A stretch of 46,807 nucleotides of DNA from Clostridiales bacterium. Lineage in GTDB: Bacteria > Bacillota > Clostridia > Saccharofermentanales > Saccharofermentanaceae. Position numbers and translations under genes: made by a program. The number at the start of each line of letters is the position of its first letter. The first letter of the stretch is position 1. Positions 31,703 through 38,712 of the stretch are shown in pieces. The stretch lies in contig JAFWPB010000045.1 of assembly GCA_017545245.1 (NCBI GenBank), positions 1 through 46,807 of the forward strand, read 5' to 3'. The notes beneath the pieces were generated by a model, which saw nothing but the letters and a program-made list of their open reading frames with translations, had not been told where the DNA came from and did not search any database.

Positions 31703-32950
31703 ATGATCTCCTATACTGAACAGATGAATTTCTTTGGAAATACTGATCCTGAGGCGTTGGCAAAGAAGTATGGAACGCCTTTGTATGTATATAACGAAAA
31801 TATCTTGAGAAGACAGATGAAGCGTGTTGCCGGCATTCTTCCGAATCACCGCTTTACAGCAAATTTTTCGATAAAGACAAACTCGAATCTTTCGATTTTG
31901 AAGATGGCATTTGAAGAGGGCCTGAATGCGGACGCGATGAGCCCGGGTGAAATCTATGTCCTGAAAAAGGCCGGTTTTCCAAGCGAGCGAATTTTCTATG
32001 TGCCGAATAATGTTTCTGAAGAAGAGATGCAGTATGCGATCGATGAGGGTGTAATGACCAGTCTTGACAGCCTTTCCCAGATTGAGATGTATGGCCGTCT
32101 TTGCCCAGGTGGAAGAATTTCTGTCCGCCTTAATCCGGGTGTAGGTGCAGGTCACCATGAGAAGGTCGTTACAGCAGGTAAGAAGACCAAGTTTGGTGTG
32201 GCTGCTCAGGATATTGCTCTGATCAATGAAGTGGCAAAGAAGTACAATCTCCATATCGTTGGTTTGAATCAGCATATTGGATCACTCTTTATGGATTACA
32301 AGAATTATCTGGATGCTGTACGTAATTTCCTCCACTATGCTGAGGATTTCGATGAACTGGAGTTCCTGGATTTCGGTGGCGGATACGGTACACCGTACCA
32401 CAAGCTTTCCGGAGAAGAAGAGTTTGACATTGAGTCTTTCAAGGTGGAGCTGGATGCACTTCTTCGCGAATGGAAAGAGAAGAGTGGAAAAGATGTGCTC
32501 TTCAAGATGGAACCAGGCCGTTATGTTGTTGCCGAGGGCGGTGTCATTCTTGGGCGTATTCATGCTGTAAAGGAAAACTATGGCCATAAGTATGCCGGTA
32601 CCGATGTAGGCATGAATGTCTTGATCCGTCCTGCTATGTACGATTCCTGGCACGATGTGGAACTCTACAGAGCTGGGAAGCCGGTATTAGAAGGGCCTAC
32701 GGGCGAATATACGATCGTTGGAAACATCTGTGAAAGCGGCGACATCATCGCAAAAGACAGAGAGATTCCTGTTCCTCAGGAAAAAGATGTTATTGTTGTT
32801 CTGGATGCCGGTGCTTACGGTTTTTCCATGAGCTCAAATTATAACAACCGTCTGCGTCCTGCTGAGGTTTTGATCAAGAGTAACGGGGAAGATGTCCTGA
32901 TCCGCAGTCGCGATACATTCGAGGACTTGGTACGTCATTTTGATGTGTGA
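31703..32950 (+). CDS. lysA: Diaminopimelate decarboxylase
   Basis: The PLP enzyme makes lysine from meso-diaminopimelate, the last step of lysine synthesis. The 415-residue protein has the PLP lysine Lys58 in NFSIKTNSNL, the GGG loop in LDFGGGYGTPY, the substrate-binding MEPGRYVV segment and the C-terminal LDAGAYGFSMSSNYN. The start at ATG 31703 follows GAGGAA by six bases; the frame remains open to a TTG at 31664 without a ribosome site. No other lysine genes are adjacent; MutS-like lies upstream and the kinase module downstream behind its own promoter. Confidence 0.95.
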   Translation: MISYTEQMNFFGNTDPEALAKKYGTPLYVYNENILRRQMKRVAGILPNHRFTANFSIKTNSNLSILKMAFEEGLNADAMSPGEIYVLKKAGFPSERIFYVPNNVSEEEMQYAIDEGVMTSLDSLSQIEMYGRLCPGGRISVRLNPGVGAGHHEKVVTAGKKTKFGVAAQDIALINEVAKKYNLHIVGLNQHIGSLFMDYKNYLDAVRNFLHYAEDFDELEFLDFGGGYGTPYHKLSGEEEFDIESFKVELDALLREWKEKSGKDVLFKMEPGRYVVAEGGVILGRIHAVKENYGHKYAGTDVGMNVLIRPAMYDSWHDVELYRAGKPVLEGPTGEYTIVGNICESGDIIAKDREIPVPQEKDVIVVLDAGAYGFSMSSNYNNRLRPAEVLIKSNGEDVLIRSRDTFEDLVRHFDV

Positions 32951-33003
32951 GGGGATTTGCTCCTGAATATCATAAAATAAAAAGAGTTTTTTCCGCAAAT
33001 TGC

Positions 33004-33032
33004 TTGTAACAAGTGTTCCGTTGAATTATAAT
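33004..33032 (+). promoter_or_regulatory. Promoter of the kinase / VWA / phosphatase module
   Basis: TTGTAA (33004-33009) and perfect TATAAT (33027-33032) with a 17-base spacer lie 32 bases upstream of the kinase start. The -35 box is embedded in the perfect palindrome CTTGT-A-ACAAG (33003-33013), a possible repressor site. Confidence 0.65.
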
Positions 33033-33063
33033 TTTCTATAGGCGTATTTTTGTGGGGGTGCTT

Positions 33064-34941
33064 ATGGCAAATTTCGCGGAAGTCCTTCAGGGTTTTAGTT
33101 CCCTTGTAATAGACTATTCTGCTTTTCTGGAACTAGAAGATCCTGCTATACAGGAATCATTGGTCTCGACGATCATTTCCCAGAATAAGACTGTGTATAT
33201 CAGTAAAGCTTTCAAGGCTCTGCATGAGTCTGTCGTACGCGCAAATAACCCCAATGAAGCTGATATCGCAGACGCCACAAAGGATTCCTTGCGCCGTTTG
33301 GTTGATGCCAAACTTCTTCGTGCAAGTAAAAGTATATCTACTGTTGACTTTTTCCTGGAGCACCTGAAAAATGAGGACGAGTGCCTTCTTATAGGACGTA
33401 ACAGTACGTCTTTTATGCGCCTGCGCAATATTAATGCCAACGGATCTTGTTCTTTATTTGTTGTGGACCAGGGCAATATCCGATTCTATCCTGATGTTGT
33501 CGCATGCATGGAGAAGGAGAAGGCTTACAGCGTGAACCCTATCTCAGGAAATGCCGATTACATCGCTGTAGACATTTATTTTAGTGTAGGTGATATCCTT
33601 TATACGGATGACAATGAGACGATCAAGCTTCAGTCTTTGATCAGTACCGGAGCTGAGGGCCTTGTTTTCAATACGCAGCATGATGGCTGGGTCGCCAAGG
33701 TTTACCACAGAGGTGGTATTACTCCTCTGAGATGGTATAAATTGATGAAGATGAGAGATCTGGGCATTCAGGCGGAGAATATCTGCTGGCCGTTTAAGCT
33801 CCTTTTCTCGAAAGATAAGGTCCCGGTTGGATATCTGATGCGCAAAGCACAGGGTGTTACGATCAGCCGTGCTTTTGATGGACCGGACGCGATGACCCAG
33901 TACTTTCCGCACTGGACCCGCCTGCATGTAGTTGATTCTGCTCTTTCTTTCCTTCGTATCATGGACTACCTGCATCTGCATGGTGTTCTGGTTGGAGATA
34001 TCCAGTTGAAAAATGCCATGATCGATGATGAGGAGCATGTATATCTGATCGATATTGACAGTGTCCAGTATCAGGATCTTCCGTGTCCGGTAGGAACGGA
34101 AGAGTTTACGCGTCCTGAACTTTGGAATAAGTCCTTTGTTTCTTTCTTGCGAAGACCGCAGGATGAAGACTATTCAATAGCTATCCTTGTTTTCTCCATG
34201 CTTTTCTGTGGCCAGCACCCCTATGCGCAGAGAAATGGTCTGGAGACGCTTCGTGACGAGATGGAAGTGCGTTCTTTCCCGTATACGGTGGATGGCTCGC
34301 AGAATGAGAAGATCCCGCTAGGCGGATATGATAAGATCTGGGATGCCCTTACGCCTGAACTGAAAGATATGTTTGTAAGAGCTTTTGCCAAGGGTGAACT
34401 CTTTGACAGTGTGGCCTGGACAGTAGCACTTACAGATTATCGCGAGAAACTGGTGAAGCACGAGATCGAAGATGAGGAGTATTACAACGTTTTCCCTTAC
34501 TTTGTAGAAGAAGAGGAAGAAGCGGCTCCCAAGAAGATCAAGGGAAAAGTCAGTGTCCGCGATGCAGTCATGAACAATTCATGGAATACTTCTGAAAATG
34601 CAGGCCTGTATGAGCAGCAGATGCATGCTAAAGATGAGGTTCGCGAGGCTAAACCAAGAGTGCAGAATACGCCTAAAATGGGTGGCAGCAATTCAGCATT
34701 TGTTCCGAGAAAAACTCTGGAAACAACGAATGATGACAAGCCATCCTCTGCATTCACCCCAAAGCCTCAGGTAAATAAGAGTTATGGTGGTAATCTGTCG
34801 TCGAATAAACCAGTTTCGACAGCGCCATCTTCGAATGATTCGGGTTCTTCCGGATTTCTTTCAAAGAGTAAATTGCCATTAATACTGGTTTTCTTGTTAG
34901 TGGCGGCTTTCCTTGTATTTATCTTTTATATGTCGCGATGA
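33064..34941 (+). CDS. Divergent protein kinase with N-terminal nuclease-like domain and tail anchor
   Basis: The 625-residue protein has three parts. Residues ~1-140 look like an alpha/beta domain with a PIN-like strand/acid pattern (SLVIDYSAF, then LLIGRNSTS); this assignment is tentative. Residues ~185-460 form a divergent kinase: glycine-rich STGAEGLVF (194-202), Lys212 in WVAKVY, catalytic loop VGDIQLKN (Asp312, Asn317) and LIDIDS (Asp330) in place of DFG. A Ser/Pro/Asn-rich linker leads to a C-terminal membrane helix (603-622) with only three residues beyond it, so the enzyme faces the cytoplasm. The kinase resembles those of the TerY-P triad. ATG 33064 follows GGGGGTGCTT. The VWA gene begins 10 bases later. 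Confidence 0.85.
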   Translation: MANFAEVLQGFSSLVIDYSAFLELEDPAIQESLVSTIISQNKTVYISKAFKALHESVVRANNPNEADIADATKDSLRRLVDAKLLRASKSISTVDFFLEHLKNEDECLLIGRNSTSFMRLRNINANGSCSLFVVDQGNIRFYPDVVACMEKEKAYSVNPISGNADYIAVDIYFSVGDILYTDDNETIKLQSLISTGAEGLVFNTQHDGWVAKVYHRGGITPLRWYKLMKMRDLGIQAENICWPFKLLFSKDKVPVGYLMRKAQGVTISRAFDGPDAMTQYFPHWTRLHVVDSALSFLRIMDYLHLHGVLVGDIQLKNAMIDDEEHVYLIDIDSVQYQDLPCPVGTEEFTRPELWNKSFVSFLRRPQDEDYSIAILVFSMLFCGQHPYAQRNGLETLRDEMEVRSFPYTVDGSQNEKIPLGGYDKIWDALTPELKDMFVRAFAKGELFDSVAWTVALTDYREKLVKHEIEDEEYYNVFPYFVEEEEEAAPKKIKGKVSVRDAVMNNSWNTSENAGLYEQQMHAKDEVREAKPRVQNTPKMGGSNSAFVPRKTLETTNDDKPSSAFTPKPQVNKSYGGNLSSNKPVSTAPSSNDSGSSGFLSKSKLPLILVFLLVAAFLVFIFYMSR

Positions 34942-34951
34942 GGAGGACTTT

Positions 34952-35692
34952 ATGAGTAACGACATTGGTGGTTTTTCAAAATCAGATTTTGGCAGCAGTA
35001 CCAGACGTCGTCTGCCGATTTGCTTTTGCTTAGATATTAGCGGTTCGATGGCCGGTTATCCGATCGAACAATTGAATGATGGACTGCAGAGCTTTTTCTC
35101 GTCCATTCGTGAAAATGAAGAAACACGTTCTTCTGCTGATATTGCCATCATTACTTTCGGTGGTTCTGTAGATATTTTCCTTCCTTTCGGAAAGACAAGT
35201 AAGGAACAGACGGTTCCGCGACTTCAGGCAACGACCAGCCTGACGCCGATCGGTGAAGGTATCCTGACCGCTTTGGAGCTTCTGGACGCCCGTAAGATCG
35301 GATATAAGCAGATGGGTATCAAGTATTATCAGCCATGGCTTGTTGTTATTACTGACGGTGCTCCTCAGGGAACGAATGCAGTGGCCAACATGGAAAAGGC
35401 GATTGAGGCGGTTCGTGAACTCGAGGACAATGATAAATTAGTGGTATTCAATATCGGTGTCGGAAACAGTGCTGATTTCCCGATGCTCCAGCGTCTTTCC
35501 GGCAAGCGGGAGAAGCCGATTTCGATTAGTACTGCACAGTTTGGTAAATTGTTTGCTTTCCTTGGTTCGAGTAGTTCCTCGGTCGTTTCAAACAGTATGG
35601 GCAGTGATGCACTTTACAATTTGAATCAGGAACCAGAGGGAACTTCGATTGCGATGGAAGATTTCTTCCGCACGATAGAGGAGAGTCAGTAA
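34952..35692 (+). CDS. von Willebrand factor A protein, TerY-like
   Basis: The 246-residue cytoplasmic protein is a single VWA domain with an intact metal-ion-dependent adhesion site: Asp28-x-Ser30-x-Ser32 in DISGSM, Thr98 in TSLTPIGEG, and Asp135 in VITDGAPQGT. The form with LPICFCLDISGSM close to the N-terminus and a GEGILTALELL helix matches the TerY-like group. VWA domains bind a partner through a bound divalent ion; here the partner may be the neighbouring kinase, phosphatase or the fourth protein. ATG 34952 follows AGGAGG; the frame stays open back to 34913 inside the kinase gene without a good site. The phosphatase starts one base after its stop. Confidence 0.9.
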   Translation: MSNDIGGFSKSDFGSSTRRRLPICFCLDISGSMAGYPIEQLNDGLQSFFSSIRENEETRSSADIAIITFGGSVDIFLPFGKTSKEQTVPRLQATTSLTPIGEGILTALELLDARKIGYKQMGIKYYQPWLVVITDGAPQGTNAVANMEKAIEAVRELEDNDKLVVFNIGVGNSADFPMLQRLSGKREKPISISTAQFGKLFAFLGSSSSSVVSNSMGSDALYNLNQEPEGTSIAMEDFFRTIEESQ

Positions 35693-35693
35693 T

Positions 35694-36881
35694 ATGCGCC
35701 CCGAGCCGATCCTGGCCAATGTATCTCTGATAGGGAATAAGCACGTCAATCGAAATACGCCTTGTGAAGATTCTTCTTATTCTTTGACCAGAAATGGTGT
35801 TTCTGTGGTCTGTATCTCTGATGGAGCAGGCGGATCAAAGTATACGCATGCCCGATTTGGCTCAAAATGCGCAGTCGAATGTGTCGCAGAACTTCTTACC
35901 AGCCACTTTGATGCTTTTTATTTTGAAAATCGCGAAAGTGTCTGCAGAAGTATTCTTGTTACGGCAATCCATTCAAAAATGGCAGATCTCCTGGTTGAAC
36001 ATGAGCTGGACGGACTTGAACGGCTTTCATGTACACTTCTTTTTGTTGCGGTGAAAGGTGATCTGGTTTTGGCCGGACATATCGGAGACGGCCTTATTTG
36101 CAGGGTTTCTCCACATGGATTGTCACCACTTACTCTTCCGGCAAATGGAGAAAACGCTTCTTCTACATACTTTATTACATTCCCGAATGCGCATGAGTAT
36201 CTCCGCCTGATTAAGACAACGACTGACAATACCCACGCGTTTGTCCTGATGTCGGATGGCGTCGAGGATATGGTTTACGATGCATCTAAACAGCTGGTGC
36301 GTCCGGTTGTGGCCAGACTGGCTGAATTGGCTTCGCAGGGAAAAGAAAAGTGTGAAGAAACCCTTGCGGCAACGATTAAAGAATTTGTTGTCGATGCAAG
36401 TCAAAATTCCGATGATGCTTCGGTTGGAATCCTTTATTTGACAGGAACACCTGCTCCGGATTTTTCTGCTTTGTCTGACAGCAAAGACACATTCGAGCGG
36501 GATTTTAATGATACGATGCGTGCAGTACAGATGGAACTTGTTCCACAAGTGAAGCACGCGCAGGAAATTCTTTCAAAAATCAATTGCCAGAATGCCCCTA
36601 ATAGTGGTAAATTAGAAGGTGAGAATAATATAAACGCGGAATCTGCGGATGGCAATGGGAATAAAGCAGAGGATGCGGGAGAGACGTCTGAGGCGGATCA
36701 GAAGAAAGAAGATACTTCGATAACGAAGGATAAGGAGACTTCTGAAGACGCAGCAAGGGAATCTGTCGCAGAGGGTAGCGAGATTCCGAAGAGCCCGAAA
36801 ATGGTGCCTTTGTGGGCATTTCTGCTAATGACGGGACTCTTCATTGCAGCTTGCACAGTACTGGCAGTTTTGCAATTGTAG
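35694..36881 (+). CDS. PP2C-like serine/threonine phosphatase with tail anchor
   Basis: The 395-residue protein carries the metal-binding PP2C residues: Glu25-Asp26 in TPCEDSS, Asp43 in SDGAGGS, GHIGDG (Asp132), MSDGVEDM (Asp188) and NSDDAS (Asp240-241). These enzymes remove phosphate from Ser/Thr with two metal ions. A charged, disordered linker (about 300-368) leads to a C-terminal membrane helix (~371-393) ending at the last residue, mirroring the kinase. Kinase and phosphatase therefore share the membrane surface and probably the substrate. The gene starts one base after the VWA stop (AGAGAGTCAGTAAT before ATG). Confidence 0.9.
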   Translation: MRPEPILANVSLIGNKHVNRNTPCEDSSYSLTRNGVSVVCISDGAGGSKYTHARFGSKCAVECVAELLTSHFDAFYFENRESVCRSILVTAIHSKMADLLVEHELDGLERLSCTLLFVAVKGDLVLAGHIGDGLICRVSPHGLSPLTLPANGENASSTYFITFPNAHEYLRLIKTTTDNTHAFVLMSDGVEDMVYDASKQLVRPVVARLAELASQGKEKCEETLAATIKEFVVDASQNSDDASVGILYLTGTPAPDFSALSDSKDTFERDFNDTMRAVQMELVPQVKHAQEILSKINCQNAPNSGKLEGENNINAESADGNGNKAEDAGETSEADQKKEDTSITKDKETSEDAARESVAEGSEIPKSPKMVPLWAFLLMTGLFIAACTVLAVLQL

Positions 36882-36891
36882 TGGGGGCAAT

Positions 36892-37560
36892 ATGAGTGAA
36901 ATTGTAAAACAGAGAAAATATCATTTTGTATCTTCTGTGAAGATGCCGAATCTTGAAGAGATTATTGAGGCAGCTTCGGATTTTTCCACGCCGACAGATA
37001 AGAAGATCTTAGTTGGTGAAGAGAAAAAGAAAGATATCAGCGACATCACCAAACAGGCAACGATGTCAAAAGAACAGCTGGAACTGCAGAAACTTGGTAT
37101 TCAGGTTGCAGATGCTGAAGTTGAGCGTGCGAAGCAGAAGGAATTAGCTCGTGCTGAAGAATTACGTCGTTTGTGTAAAGAACGTGAGATGATGGCACAA
37201 AAGCGTGCGGAAGAAGAAGCGATGAAGGCTTCCGATGGCACGACGGCGAAGAAGAAAGAAGTTACGGAAGAAGATCTGCCTACAGAAATGTCTTCTGCTC
37301 CTGCTCCGCTTGATACGAGCAAGCTTAAAGCTTTGGGTCAGCTGCCGCCTCTTGAGGAAACAAAATCTGAGGAACCGTATTACGAAGATCTCTCTGCAGT
37401 TGCTGAGAATCCTTTTGACGAGTCTGCTCCGGCCAAAAAGAAAGAGCCGGCTGAGAAGCAGGAATTCCATGAGACAGTTCTTGAGGATGACTATACCGAG
37501 AAGATGGACTTCCTTGATGACTCTTCCGAATCTGTTGATGACGACTTCCTTGATTTCTGA
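36892..37560 (+). CDS. Coiled-coil acidic protein, fourth gene of the kinase module
   Basis: I do not recognise a family. The 222-residue protein has a basic-hydrophobic N-terminus (KQRKYHFVSSVKMPNLEEI), a likely coiled coil at about residues 58-115 (rich in Glu, Lys, Arg, Ala, Leu), and a long acidic, disordered C-terminus with many Ser, Thr and Tyr, ending in alternating Asp/Phe/Leu (FLDDSSESVDDDFLDF). No signal peptide or membrane segment. ATG 36892 follows GGGGGC, the same type of ribosome site as the kinase gene, and begins 10 bases after the phosphatase stop. It is the natural candidate for the substrate or adaptor of the kinase/phosphatase pair, by position only. Confidence 0.75.
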   Translation: MSEIVKQRKYHFVSSVKMPNLEEIIEAASDFSTPTDKKILVGEEKKKDISDITKQATMSKEQLELQKLGIQVADAEVERAKQKELARAEELRRLCKEREMMAQKRAEEEAMKASDGTTAKKKEVTEEDLPTEMSSAPAPLDTSKLKALGQLPPLEETKSEEPYYEDLSAVAENPFDESAPAKKKEPAEKQEFHETVLEDDYTEKMDFLDDSSESVDDDFLDF

Positions 37561-37618
37561 TTCTAAAAGCGAAACTTCGAAACATCAAAATCTGACCGCT
37601 TATATGTAAAAGAAATAC

Positions 37619-38584
37619 TCAGGAGAGCCGAACTGCAAGGATAATGAGATAGATGGCTTCAACTGCAACATGAAGAAGCACGAATCTTTCCGTTACCTTC
37701 TGGTTCGGCCATGCCCATTCTTTGCGGCAATGATCGTGGAGCGGTGTTCTGACTTTCTTTAATGGGTCAAACTTCTTTCTGGTTGCACGAAGTGTGGCAA
37801 GCTTGAACAGAGAAGAGCCGCCATCAAGGATCAATGGGAGACAGATTATAATATAGGAGAACGGGTTAGCTGTGGCCATGGCAAAGAAAGCCAGAAGTAC
37901 GCCAATCGCCTGTGATCCGGAATCGCCCATGAGCATCGTACTCGGATGGCAGTTGAACCAAAGGTAAACGCCAAGTACAGCGATCAGATAGATCATGACA
38001 TTGTTCATCATGGAATCCATCTTGCAGACGATCGTCATCAGGAAAAAGGTCAAAGTCGAGATCATGGAAAGGCTGCCGCACAATCCGTCTACGCCGTCGC
38101 TGGCGTTCGTGAAATTGATGGAGAGCCATACCAGAATGGAGGCCAGTACTATGTAAAGCGGTATTGGAATCGTGATATATAAGCCAAGCGTGAAGATGTG
38201 GATCGTTCTTGGGAAGAGAAACGATGACAGTGTTGCGGAACCAATGGCAACAAAGATGTCAGTTGTGGCCTTGGTCATTGCTTTCCAGGTGTTCTTATCA
38301 TCCAGAAATCCAAATATAGCAGCGCAGAGTGCACATGCATACATGATGGCGTATCGCATAGTGATTCTGGTAAAGAGACCCAGCCCGACAAACATACAGC
38401 TGATAAATATGATTCCTGCGCTGGTTGGCTTTCCTTTGGCGGATGCGCCGTCTACGGCAAAAGCTCTGCCGCCGTCACTTGGCAGCTTGGAACTTTGTCT
38501 TCTTAAAGCAATATATGTAATGACCAATGTAAACAATGGTCCGATAACGATCCAGTATTTGGATGGGAAGAGATATGCAAACAA
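37619..38584 (-). CDS. mraY: MraY-like phospho-N-acetylmuramoyl-pentapeptide transferase
   Basis: The polytopic membrane protein (about ten helices) resembles MraY, which moves phospho-MurNAc-pentapeptide to undecaprenyl phosphate to form lipid I. It has the Asp-Asp of FLDDK, the NFTNASDGVDGL loop, the LMGDSGSQAIG loop and a PLHDH version of the PLHHH loop. That last loop differs from standard MraY (Asp for the middle His; no clear HFE), so the nucleotide sugar may differ. I place the start at TTG 38584, eight bases after GGGGG on the - strand; a TTG at 38623 without a ribosome site would give 334 residues. It lies outside any mur/fts cluster and opposite argS. Confidence 0.72.
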   Translation of the reverse strand: MFAYLFPSKYWIVIGPLFTLVITYIALRRQSSKLPSDGGRAFAVDGASAKGKPTSAGIIFISCMFVGLGLFTRITMRYAIMYACALCAAIFGFLDDKNTWKAMTKATTDIFVAIGSATLSSFLFPRTIHIFTLGLYITIPIPLYIVLASILVWLSINFTNASDGVDGLCGSLSMISTLTFFLMTIVCKMDSMMNNVMIYLIAVLGVYLWFNCHPSTMLMGDSGSQAIGVLLAFFAMATANPFSYIIICLPLILDGGSSLFKLATLRATRKKFDPLKKVRTPLHDHCRKEWAWPNQKVTERFVLLHVAVEAIYLIILAVRLS

Positions 38585-38648
38585 ACTAAAGACCCCCAAA
38601 AAGTAACAGTGCTTTTCAAGCAAAACCTATAATAACATAATCGTCGAT

Positions 38649-38661
38649 ATTATAGTATAAT
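38649..38661. promoter_or_regulatory. Palindromic divergent -10 region (MraY-like / argS)
   Basis: ATTATA-G-TATAAT is a perfect 13-bp palindrome giving a consensus -10 on each strand: TATAAT at 38656-38661 for argS and its complement at 38649-38654 for the MraY-like gene. Neither has a good -35 box. A further TATTAT on the - strand (complement of 38629-38634) is close to the long MraY-like start, favouring the shorter one. Confidence 0.5.
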
Positions 38662-38712
38662 AAACGGCGAGTTACTTTTAACAGAAATGCGCATACGATA
38701 GGAGACTTTTTC

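Noticed and set aside
38662..38712. T-box or other leader riboswitch before argS
   Set aside because: The leader from the predicted promoter is only about 45 bases, too short for a T-box, and no conserved element is seen.
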